Source: Yinghuangia sp035454725 (GTDB lineage: Bacteria; Actinomycetota; Actinomycetes; Streptomycetales; Streptomycetaceae). From it: a stretch of DNA of 64,000 bases. The stretch is taken from contig NZ_JBPKBI010000008.1 of the NCBI RefSeq assembly GCF_051388935.1, forward strand, positions 1 to 64,000, given 5' to 3'. This document shows positions 16,789 to 24,111 of the stretch, in pieces. Below the pieces are notes generated by a model, which did not search any database, was not told the DNA's origin, and was given only the letters and a program-made list of their open reading frames with translations. The position numbers and the translations under genes were made by a program. Every line of letters starts with the position of its first letter. Positions within the stretch are counted from its first letter, which is position 1.

Positions 16789-17432
16789 TGGCACTCACCC
16801 GCGAAGGCATGGCCGCCCGCGCCGCACGCGAGCTGCTGCCCGGCAGCTACGTCAACCTCGGCATCGGCCTTCCCACCCTGATCCCCGACCACCTGCCCCC
16901 CGGGGTGGACGTGGTGTTGCAGAGCGAGAACGGCATTCTCGGAGTCGGCCCCTACCCGCGGGAGGACCAGGTCGACCCCGACCTGATCAACGCGGGCAAG
17001 GAGACCGTCACGACCAACACGGGCGCGTCCTTCTTCGATTCGGCGCTCTCGTTCGCGATGATCCGCGGCGGCCACATCGACGCGGCAGTCCTCGGCGGCA
17101 TGCAGGTCTCCTCGACCGGCGACCTGGCGAACTGGACCGTCCCCGGCAAGATGGTCAAGGGCATGGGCGGCGCGATGGACCTCGTGCACGGCGCCCGCCG
17201 CGTCATCGTCCTCATGGAGCACACCACCCGCGACGGCGAGTCCAAGATCCTCGAAAAGTGCACCCTGCCGCTCACCGGCCGTGGCGTCGTCCAGCGCGTG
17301 ATCACCGACCTCGCGGTCCTCGACGTCACCCCGACCGGCCTCGAACTGGTCGAGACCGCACCGGACGTGACGGTCGATCAGGTCATCGCCGCGACGGCGG
17401 CACCGCTGCGCGTGGCACTGGCGACGAGCTGA
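16788..17432 (+). CDS. scoB: 3-oxoacid CoA-transferase subunit B
   Basis: A 214-residue beta subunit carrying the catalytic glutamate E47 in SENGILGVGP, which forms the glutamyl-CoA thioester intermediate. The N-terminal VNLGIGLPTL and later GGMQVSSTGDLANW match the family. Its start overlaps the stop of subunit A by one base, ensuring equal synthesis. The pair is divergent from the GAF-PucR regulator, likely its activator. Confidence 0.92.
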   Translation: MALTREGMAARAARELLPGSYVNLGIGLPTLIPDHLPPGVDVVLQSENGILGVGPYPREDQVDPDLINAGKETVTTNTGASFFDSALSFAMIRGGHIDAAVLGGMQVSSTGDLANWTVPGKMVKGMGGAMDLVHGARRVIVLMEHTTRDGESKILEKCTLPLTGRGVVQRVITDLAVLDVTPTGLELVETAPDVTVDQVIAATAAPLRVALATS

Positions 17433-17896
17433 TTCGCAGAGCGCACGGGCACCCCTGCCGGAAAGCGTGCGCCTGAACCGCTGCACATGCCCGCGCCGTC
17501 GACTTCGGCGGCCGGGCCACGCCGTTCTTCGCCGCGGTGGTTCGGCTGCACGGGCCGGACGGGCGGAGGCCGAGCGGGCGGACGTGGCCGTGGAGTGGAG
17601 GCTTGGCGTCGCCGTGCGCACGTGCCAGACGGCACCCGCATGGTGTGCGCACGCACCCCGGTTACCACCGTGCGTGGGCCAGGACCTGCACCGCGCCCAA
17701 GCCGGGACGCCGTGGCTCGGGCGGAGCTGGGGCGTTGAAACGGCAGATTCCCGTGTCCCGTCGCGGGAATCCGCAACCTCGGTGCGAATCGGCGGGCCGC
17801 CCGCCGTGCCTCATCCGGCCCGCGCGTGCTCCCCGATGGCCCGCCCCCGCCCGACCGACCGGCGCGTAGCGTGCGAGAGTGCCGTTGGTCATCTTT

Positions 17897-17911
17897 GAGA
17901 ACATTGTTATC
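17897..17911. promoter_or_regulatory. Putative operator, island motif copy 3
   Basis: GAGAACATTGTTATC, 73 bases before the acyl-CoA dehydrogenase gap region ends; it differs from copy 2 (11417) only by transitions/transversions at three symmetric-arm positions. It precedes the second shared element at 17929. Confidence 0.55.
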
Positions 17912-17928
17912 GGCAGGCCGTTGATTTT

Positions 17929-17940
17929 GGTCTGACCTTT
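17929..17940. promoter_or_regulatory. FadR/GntR-like operator candidate, copy 1
   Basis: GGTCTGACCTTT contains the inverted repeat GGTC-T-GACC and fits the TGGTNNNACCA pattern known for FadR-type GntR regulators at 10 of 11 positions when the preceding T is included. The same 12 bases recur at 21052-21063. A GntR/FCD gene lies between the two sites. Confidence 0.5.
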
Positions 17941-17983
17941 GGTATGTTTCCGCTCATGATGCGGCGTGGGAGGTGTGTGTCCG

Positions 17984-19150
17984 TTGGACTTTGAGCTGAC
18001 CGAGGACCAAGAGACCATCCGAAAGTCGGTCCGCGAGCTGCTGCGCGGCTTCGACGACCAGTACTGGATGGAGAAGGACCAGAAGCACGAGTTCCCGACC
18101 GAGTTCTACGACACGATCGCCAAGGGCGGCTGGCTCGGGATGACGATGCCCGAGGAGTTCGGCGGGCACGGGCTCGGGATCACCGAGGCGACGATCCTCC
18201 TGGAGGAAGTGTCGCGCTCGGGCGGCGGCATGAATGCCGCCAGTGCCATCCACCTGTCGATCTTCGGCATGCACCCGGTCGTCGTGCACGGTTCCGAGGA
18301 GCTCAAGCAGCGCACACTGCCGCGCATCGTGAACGGCGACCTGCACGTCTGCTTCGGCGTCACCGAGCCCGGTGCGGGCCTCGACACCTCGAAGATCACC
18401 ACTTTCGCCAAGCGCGAGGGCGACCACTACGTCGTCAACGGCCGCAAGGTGTGGATCTCCAAGGCCCTGGAGTCCGAGAAGATCCTTCTCCTGACGCGTA
18501 CGACCAAGTACGAGGACGTCACGAAGAAGACCGACGGCATGACGCTGTTCCTCACCGACCTCGACCGCAGCAAGGTCGACATCCGCCCCATCACCAAGAT
18601 GGGCCGCAACGCGGTGAGTTCGAACGAGCTGTTCATCGACGGCCTGCGCATTCCCGTCGAGGACCGGGTCGGCGAGGAGGGTCAGGGCTTCAAGTACCTG
18701 CTCGACGGCCTGAACCCGGAGCGCATGCTGATCGCCGCCGAGGCGCTCGGCATGGGCCGGGTGGCGCTGGACCGTGCGGTCAAGTACGGCAACGAGCGCG
18801 AGGTGTTCGGCCGTCCGATCGGAATGAACCAGGGCATCCAGTTCCCGCTCGCCGACTCGCTGGCCCGTCTGGACGCGGCCGAGCTCGCGCTGCGCAAGGC
18901 GACGTGGCTGTACGACAAGGGCCGCCCGTGCGGCCGTGAGGCGAACACCGCGAAGTACCTGTGCGCGGACGCCGGGTTCACCGCCGCCGACCGCGCCCTG
19001 CAGACGCACGGCGGCATGGGCTACGCCGAGGAGTACGCGGTCTCCCGGTTCTTCCGGGAGACACGCCTGATGCGGATCGCGCCCGTCAGCCAGGAAATGG
19101 TTTTGAACTACCTGGGATCGCACGTTCTGGGATTGCCGAGGAGCTACTGA
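17984..19150 (+). CDS. Acyl-CoA dehydrogenase
   Basis: A 388-residue FAD-dependent acyl-CoA dehydrogenase. The TTG at 17984 was chosen because GGGAGGTG lies about 8 bases upstream and the product then starts (M)DFELTEDQ, typical for the family; a GTG at 17966 is also possible. FAD/acyl-binding motifs CFGVTEPGAGLD and KVWISKALES are present. The likely catalytic base is in LNPERM (LCAD/IVD-type position) and LQTHGGMGYAEEY lies near the C-terminus. It forms the double bond in the first beta-oxidation step of the local substrate. Its stop overlaps the following SDR start (TGATG). Confidence 0.9.
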   Translation: MDFELTEDQETIRKSVRELLRGFDDQYWMEKDQKHEFPTEFYDTIAKGGWLGMTMPEEFGGHGLGITEATILLEEVSRSGGGMNAASAIHLSIFGMHPVVVHGSEELKQRTLPRIVNGDLHVCFGVTEPGAGLDTSKITTFAKREGDHYVVNGRKVWISKALESEKILLLTRTTKYEDVTKKTDGMTLFLTDLDRSKVDIRPITKMGRNAVSSNELFIDGLRIPVEDRVGEEGQGFKYLLDGLNPERMLIAAEALGMGRVALDRAVKYGNEREVFGRPIGMNQGIQFPLADSLARLDAAELALRKATWLYDKGRPCGREANTAKYLCADAGFTAADRALQTHGGMGYAEEYAVSRFFRETRLMRIAPVSQEMVLNYLGSHVLGLPRSY

Positions 19151-19911
19151 TGACCAACCCCCTCTTCGACCTCACGGGACGCTCCGCGCTGGTCACCGGT
19201 GCCGCGGGCGGCATCGGTTCCGCCGTCGCTCAGGCTCTTGCCACCGCGGGTGCCGCGGTGCTGGTGTCCGACCTCAACGGTGAGGCCGCCGAGACCGTCG
19301 CCGCCAAGATTCGTGCGGGCGGCGGCACCGCGGAGAGCGCCGCGCTGGACGTGACCGACCGCGAGGCCGCGGGCGCCGTCGCCGCGCAGGCCGCCGCGCT
19401 CGCCGGCGGGACGCTGCACATCGTCGTCAACAACGCCGGCGTCACCGACCCCGCGATGTTCGACAAGATCAGCGGCGAGAACTTCCGCCGCATCGTGGAC
19501 ATCCACGTGATGGGGACGTTCAACGTCTCGCAGGCGGCGCTGGAGTTCCTGCCCACCGACGGCACCGGGCGCATCATCAACGTCACGTCCGCGGCGGGTC
19601 TGACCGGCACCCTCGGCCAGGTGAACTACTCCGCGGCCAAGGCCGGCATCATCGGCATCACCAAGTCGCTGGCGCGCGAACTCGCCCGCAAGCAGATCCT
19701 GGTGAACGCGCTGGCTCCGCTGGCCGCGACGCCGATGACCGAAACCATCCGCACGAACGAGAAGTTCGCTCCGCAGATGATGGCCCGTATCCCGCTCAAG
19801 CGGTGGGCGTCGCCGGAGGAGGTCGCCGGCGCGTTCGTCTTCCTGGCGACCGACGCGGCGTCGTTCATCACCGGCCAGGTGCTGCCGGTCGACGGCGGCA
19901 TGGTGATGTGA
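19150..19911 (+). CDS. SDR family oxidoreductase
   Basis: A 253-residue classical short-chain dehydrogenase with the cofactor motif TGAAGGIGSA, NNAG, the catalytic serine segment INVTSAAG and YSAAK, ending in ITGQVLPVDGGMVM. It resembles 3-hydroxyacyl-CoA or 3-oxoacyl reductases and, coupled to the preceding acyl-CoA dehydrogenase, may oxidise the 3-hydroxyacyl-CoA intermediate. It is second in a three-gene unit ending with the GntR regulator. Confidence 0.9.
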   Translation: MTNPLFDLTGRSALVTGAAGGIGSAVAQALATAGAAVLVSDLNGEAAETVAAKIRAGGGTAESAALDVTDREAAGAVAAQAAALAGGTLHIVVNNAGVTDPAMFDKISGENFRRIVDIHVMGTFNVSQAALEFLPTDGTGRIINVTSAAGLTGTLGQVNYSAAKAGIIGITKSLARELARKQILVNALAPLAATPMTETIRTNEKFAPQMMARIPLKRWASPEEVAGAFVFLATDAASFITGQVLPVDGGMVM

Positions 19912-20044
19912 CCTCGGGACTTTCCCGAAGGAATTCGGCCCGCCCGCCGAAGAGTTCGCGTTGCGGTTCGCACCGAATCGCGGTGGTACCTTCGGCGGCG
20001 GGCACTCGGGGCGGTGCCCGGGACGAGTGCGAAGGGCGTTTGAG

Positions 20045-20962
20045 TTGACGCAGCGCGGCGAGCACGATTCCGCGGCCGTCGTAAAGCGGTCGGGAACCCG
20101 GCGGAACAACGCACAATTCGATGTGCTGAGTGTTCCGAAGGCATCGGATGTTCTGGCGGCGGAAGTCCGTGAGCGGATTCTCTCCGGGGAATTCTCGGAG
20201 GGCACCGCGCTGCCGCCGGAACGCCAATTGGTCGAACAGACCGGGTTGAGTCGCGCGACCGTGCGCGAAGCGCTGCGCATTCTCGAAGTCGAACAACTCC
20301 TGGAAATCCGACCGGGCCGTGGGGGGGGGGCCTTCGTGCACCGCCCCAACCGCGAATCCCTGGCCAGTACGGTCCAGTTGGTGATCCGGGGGCAGCAGAT
20401 CCGGCTCGACGCGCTGCACGAGACGCGGGAGGCGATCGAGCCGACCTGCGCGGCGCTCGCGGCGGAGCGGCGCACCGACCTCGACCTGGCCGCGCTGGAT
20501 GCGGCGCACGCGGAACTCGTGGAGGCCGGGGACGACATCCCGCGTTTCCTGCGGGCCAACATCCGCTGGCACAACGCCGTGGCGCGGGCCGGCGACAACG
20601 AGCTTCTCATCGGGTTCATGAGCGCTTTGTCGCAGGCGATCTACGCCGCGACGGACATCGCGCCGTTCATGGACGACGAGGTCCGCCGGGTCACCGCGCG
20701 GGCGCACGAGAGGATCGCCGAGGCCATCCGCGACCGCGACGGCGCGGCGGCGATGCGGCGCATGACCCGGCACATCTGCGGGTTCTCGCACGCTGTCTCC
20801 CGCGTCGACCCGCGTGCGCAAGTGGCTTTGTCGGAGAACGCCGCCGCGCAGTCCCGAACACCGTCCGGGGAACGGGCGGAAATGCAGTCGCCGGAACAGT
20901 CGGCGGCACAACAGACGCAACAAGGCACGGAACAGCGGAGGGGACAGCCCACCGAAGTCTGA
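20045..20962 (+). CDS. GntR-family (FCD domain) transcriptional regulator
   Basis: A FadR-subfamily GntR regulator of about 305 residues. The winged-helix domain (ASDVLAAEVRERILSG...LSRATVREALRILE) is followed by an FCD ligand domain with the metal-type histidine segment RWHNAVARAGDN. The start is uncertain: TTG at 20045 is proposed, but the frame is open to 19961 and later GTG codons exist. Codons for the RGGGAF wing include a run of ten G (20321-20330), a possible slippage or sequencing-error site. The C-terminus is a Gln-rich tail. It lies between two operons whose promoters share GGTCTGACCTTT, so it is the natural candidate to repress both. Confidence 0.88.
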   Translation: MTQRGEHDSAAVVKRSGTRRNNAQFDVLSVPKASDVLAAEVRERILSGEFSEGTALPPERQLVEQTGLSRATVREALRILEVEQLLEIRPGRGGGAFVHRPNRESLASTVQLVIRGQQIRLDALHETREAIEPTCAALAAERRTDLDLAALDAAHAELVEAGDDIPRFLRANIRWHNAVARAGDNELLIGFMSALSQAIYAATDIAPFMDDEVRRVTARAHERIAEAIRDRDGAAAMRRMTRHICGFSHAVSRVDPRAQVALSENAAAQSRTPSGERAEMQSPEQSAAQQTQQGTEQRRGQPTEV

Positions 20963-20972
20963 CGTTTCCTCG

Positions 20973-20999
20973 GGCGGGCCCGTGGTTCGAGGGCCCGCC
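20973..20999 (+). terminator. Hairpin terminator after the GntR gene
   Basis: The arms 20973-20981 (GGCGGGCCC) and 20991-20999 pair perfectly with a nine-base loop, 10 bases after the GntR stop. It separates the regulator transcript from the promoter of the large operon. Confidence 0.6.
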
Positions 21000-21007
21000 G
21001 GTGTTGT

Positions 21008-21022
21008 GAGAATCCCACTCTC
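21008..21022. promoter_or_regulatory. Putative operator, island motif copy 4
   Basis: GAGAATCCCACTCTC is a one-mismatch palindrome of the same family as the copies at 9591, 11417 and 17897. It lies 140 bases before the first gene of the nine-gene operon and 30 bases before the GGTCTGACC element. Confidence 0.5.
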
Positions 21023-21051
21023 GCCACACGGTAACGACATTGACGCACTTC

Positions 21052-21063
21052 GGTCTGACCTTT
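21052..21063. promoter_or_regulatory. FadR/GntR-like operator candidate, copy 2
   Basis: GGTCTGACCTTT, identical over 12 bases to 17929-17940, placed about 100 bases before the operon start. The spacing to the upstream GAGAA motif is 44 bases start to start, against 32 at the other promoter. Confidence 0.5.
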
Positions 21064-21161
21064 ACCATCAACGTGAAATCAGTGGGTGAATCACGTCCGC
21101 GACCGTGCCGGCCAAGAAGCCGATATGTCGAGAAGCCGAGAAGTGGAGATGGGGACCCCAT

Positions 21162-21962
21162 ATGGGTGAGGAGAGCTCCGTACTGACCGTGGCGGCCGAC
21201 GGTGACGTGCGCATTGTCACGCTGAACCGCCCCGATCGGTTGAACGGCGTGTCCGAGGAGCTGCACCGGCGCTTGTCCGAGGTGTGGAGCGAACTCGCCG
21301 AGGACCCCGGGGCGCGGGCCGTCGTGCTCACCGGAGCGGGCCGGGCGTTCAGCGCCGGCGGTGACTTCGACCATCTCCTCGCGCACCACACCGACGCGCG
21401 GCTGCGCGACCGGTCGATCCATCGCGACCGGCGCATCCAGACCGACATGATCCGCTTCCCCCTGCCGGTCGTGGCCGCGGTCAACGGCGCCGCCGTCGGG
21501 CTCGGGTGCAGCCTCGCGCTGGGCTGCGACCTGGTGCTGATGGCCGAGGACGCGTACCTCGCGGACCCGCACATCTCCGTCGGCCTCGTCGCGGGCGACG
21601 GCGGCGTGACGCTGTGGCCGCTGCTGACCAGCCTGCTGCGCGCCAAGGAGTACCTGTTCACCGGAGACCGGATCCCCGCGGCGAAGGCCGTCGAGTTCGG
21701 CCTGGCGAACCGCGTGGTGCCCGGCGAGGACCTGATGACCGAGGCCCTCGCCCTCGCCCACCGCCTCGCGGCGCAGCCGGCGGAGGCCCTGCAGTCCACC
21801 AAGATGGCGCTCGCGGCGGTCGTCGAGAACGTGTCGCGCGGCGGCATGGAGGCGGCGCTGATGTCCGAGCGGGCCACGATGACCAACCCCGACCACATTC
21901 GCATCGTCAACGAGCTGGCGGCCCGCTCCCAGGAGCGTTCGTCGGCGCGCCGGGAGGCGTGA
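21162..21962 (+). CDS. Enoyl-CoA hydratase/isomerase family protein
   Basis: A 266-residue crotonase-fold enzyme starting at the ATG at 21162 (GGTGAGGAG follows). Oxyanion-hole segments GAGRAFSAGGDF and GAAVGLGCSLALGCDL are clear. The region where a catalytic glutamate usually lies reads VGLVAGDGGVTLWPLL, so hydratase, isomerase or hydrolase activity cannot be told apart. It is the first gene of the nine-gene catabolic operon and is followed after three bases by the paired acyl-CoA dehydrogenases. Confidence 0.88.
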   Translation: MGEESSVLTVAADGDVRIVTLNRPDRLNGVSEELHRRLSEVWSELAEDPGARAVVLTGAGRAFSAGGDFDHLLAHHTDARLRDRSIHRDRRIQTDMIRFPLPVVAAVNGAAVGLGCSLALGCDLVLMAEDAYLADPHISVGLVAGDGGVTLWPLLTSLLRAKEYLFTGDRIPAAKAVEFGLANRVVPGEDLMTEALALAHRLAAQPAEALQSTKMALAAVVENVSRGGMEAALMSERATMTNPDHIRIVNELAARSQERSSARREA

Positions 21963-21965
21963 AGC

Positions 21966-22943
21966 GTGGAGGCCGAAGAGTTCTCGCTCGTACGGGACAT
22001 GTTCCGTACGTTCGCCACGCGGTTCCGCAGCGGGACCGCCGACGTCGAACCGGCGGCACTCGCCGCCGCGCAGAAGGCACTCGACGAGCTGGGCCTCGCC
22101 GAGCTGCGGCGCACCTCGCCGCCGGCGGCGACCGCCCAGGAGTGCGCGCTCCTCGCGGAGGAGCACGGCAAGCAGCCGCTGGGCACCTCGACCCTCGGAA
22201 CCGTGCTGCTCGCCCCGGAGTTGCTGCGGCTGCTCGGTGACGACGCGCCGGCCGGTGTCGGTGCCACGCCGACCATCGCGCTCGCCCGCGACCTGCGTTT
22301 CGCGACCGCGGGCACGACCGAGCTCGTCGCGTGGGACTGCGAAGGCGCCGACAGCGCGCTGTCCGTCGCCGCCGACGGAACGGTCACCAGCGTCGAACTC
22401 GGCGCTTCGGCACCGACGATCGACCTGCTGCGCACCGTCCGGTCGGTGCCGTCCGACGCACCCGCCAAGGTCGTCGGCCGCCTCGACGCGGACCAGCTCA
22501 GCCACTGGCAGGCGTACGCGCTCGTCATGGTCACCAGCGAACTCGTGGGCGCTGCCGGGGCGTTCGTCGACCTCAGCGTCGAATACGCCCGGGAGCGGCG
22601 GCAGTACGGCAAGGAAATCGGATCCTTCCAGGCCGTCCAGCACATCCTCGCCGACGCGACGGTCCTCGTCGCGGCGTGCACCAGCGCCACCCGGTACGCC
22701 GCGTGGTCCCTCGACAACGAGACGCCGGCGGCGGCCCTCACCGCCGCCCGCGTCGCCAAGGCCGAGGTCAACGACTCGGCCCTGGAAGCGATCTACAGCG
22801 GCATGCAGGTGTTCGGCGGCATCGCCCAGACATGGGAGCACATCGCCCACCTGTATCTCCGCAAAGTACGCCTCGGCGCCACGATCCTGGCGACCTCGGC
22901 GGACCTGCTGGCGATCCTGGCTGAACCGGAGGCGGCCCGATGA
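21966..22943 (+). CDS. Acyl-CoA dehydrogenase, small paired subunit
   Basis: A 325-residue acyl-CoA dehydrogenase-like protein, shorter than the usual 380-400, starting at the GTG at 21966 with GGGAGG upstream. The C-terminal domain keeps YARERRQYGKEIGSFQAVQH and QVFGGIAQTWEHIAHLYLRK, typical of the FadE28/FadE29-like partners in actinobacterial heterotetrameric enzymes. The start of the next, longer dehydrogenase overlaps its stop (ATGA), which supports an alpha2-beta2 complex. Such complexes act on bulky side-chain or ring CoA esters in steroid degradation, so a bulky substrate is inferred here. Confidence 0.88.
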   Translation: MEAEEFSLVRDMFRTFATRFRSGTADVEPAALAAAQKALDELGLAELRRTSPPAATAQECALLAEEHGKQPLGTSTLGTVLLAPELLRLLGDDAPAGVGATPTIALARDLRFATAGTTELVAWDCEGADSALSVAADGTVTSVELGASAPTIDLLRTVRSVPSDAPAKVVGRLDADQLSHWQAYALVMVTSELVGAAGAFVDLSVEYARERRQYGKEIGSFQAVQHILADATVLVAACTSATRYAAWSLDNETPAAALTAARVAKAEVNDSALEAIYSGMQVFGGIAQTWEHIAHLYLRKVRLGATILATSADLLAILAEPEAAR

Positions 22944-24073
22944 CCGACACCCCGCTGGAATTCGGCGACCCGTCGGACCTCGAACAGCTCCGCGGCGAGT
23001 TTCGCGGCTGGCTGGCGGAGAACCCGCTGCCCGAACGCGGCGCGGACGAGCCCGTACCGGTGTTCCTGCACCGCTGGCACAAGCAACTGCACTCCGGCGG
23101 GTGGGTCGGTCTCGACGTTCCCGAGGAGTTCGGCGGACGCGGCCTGACGACCCTTCACCAGGTCGCCATCAGCGACGAGTTGGGCGCCCAGCAGGCACCC
23201 GGCGTGCCGCGCATCGGCTACCTGGCCCAGGCGCTGCTGAAGTTCGCGAACGACGAGCAGCGCCGCCGGCTGCTGCCGCGCATGCTCGCCGGCGACGATG
23301 TGTGGTGCCAGGGCTTCAGCGAGCCCGGCGCCGGGTCCGACCTGGCCGGCATGAGCACCGTCGCCGAGAAGCGCGGCGACCACTACATCGTGCGCGGCCA
23401 GAAGCTGTGGACCAGCTACGCGCAGTACTCCAACCTGTGCCTCCTGCTGGCCCGCACCGATCGGGACGGCGTCGCCCACAAGTCGATCTCCGCGTTCATC
23501 CTGCCGCTCGACCGCCCCGGCGTCACCGTGCGCCCGCTCAAGGCGCACAACGGCGACGACGAGTTCTGCGAGCTCTTCCTGGACGACGTCCGGATCGAGG
23601 AGTCCGAGCTCATCGGCAACGAGGGCGACGGCTGGCCGCTCGCCATGACCACGGTCAGCTACGAGCGCAACGCCCTCGACACCGGCCACCTGTCGAAGTA
23701 CGGCCTGCTCGTCGAGCGCCTGCGGGCCGTCGTCGGCGAGCGCGGGAACGACCTTCCGGACGGCCTGCGTTCCGAGGTCGGACGCTGCTTCGTCGACTAC
23801 GAGGGCCTGGTGGCGCACACCCGGCGCCGCATCGCCGAGCGCATCGCCGGGGTCGAGGCGCCGTTCGACTCCTCGATCGACAAGCTGCTGATGACGCGCA
23901 CCGAGCAGCGCCTGTACGAGACCGCGATCAAGGTGCTCCCCGAGGCGCTGTACGAGGACGGGAACGAGGTTTTCGCCGAGTACCTGTACTCGCGTGCCGC
24001 GTCCGTCTACGGCGGGACCTCGCAGATCCAGCGGAACATCATCGCGAAGCGCATTCTCCGCCTGCCGTCCTGA
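22940..24073 (+). CDS. Acyl-CoA dehydrogenase, large paired subunit
   Basis: A 377-residue acyl-CoA dehydrogenase with the N-terminal GWVGLDVPEEFGGRGL, the acyl/FAD motif WCQGFSEPGAGSDLAG, KLWTSYAQYS, and the C-terminal YGGTSQIQRNIIAKRIL. It overlaps the smaller dehydrogenase by four bases and is probably its catalytic partner. A catalytic base in the SYERNALDTG helix (LCAD-like position) is plausible. It is followed 38 bases later by the CoA ligase gene. Confidence 0.9.
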   Translation: MTDTPLEFGDPSDLEQLRGEFRGWLAENPLPERGADEPVPVFLHRWHKQLHSGGWVGLDVPEEFGGRGLTTLHQVAISDELGAQQAPGVPRIGYLAQALLKFANDEQRRRLLPRMLAGDDVWCQGFSEPGAGSDLAGMSTVAEKRGDHYIVRGQKLWTSYAQYSNLCLLLARTDRDGVAHKSISAFILPLDRPGVTVRPLKAHNGDDEFCELFLDDVRIEESELIGNEGDGWPLAMTTVSYERNALDTGHLSKYGLLVERLRAVVGERGNDLPDGLRSEVGRCFVDYEGLVAHTRRRIAERIAGVEAPFDSSIDKLLMTRTEQRLYETAIKVLPEALYEDGNEVFAEYLYSRAASVYGGTSQIQRNIIAKRILRLPS

Positions 24074-24111
24074 CCAGGCGTCGCGGTGTTCATCCCGAGG
24101 GGAGGTCATCC

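Larger units (their letters stand above)
17433..17983. other. Intergenic region before the acyl-CoA dehydrogenase operon
   Basis: No gene with coding character. The 3-prime half is unusually AT-rich and holds two elements shared with the promoter at 21.0 kb: GAGAACATTGTTATC (17897-17911) and GGTCTGACCTTT (17929-17940). Confidence 0.5.

Noticed and set aside
16015..17432. The CoA-transferase pair as IpdA/IpdB ring-opening hydrolases
   Set aside because: Subunit B keeps the catalytic glutamate in SENGILGVGP and subunit A matches true SCOT subunits, so transferase activity is more likely.
20973..21000. GTGGTTCGAGGGC as a tRNA T-arm
   Set aside because: No matching acceptor, D-arm or anticodon arm surrounds it; the bases belong to the loop and arm of a terminator hairpin.
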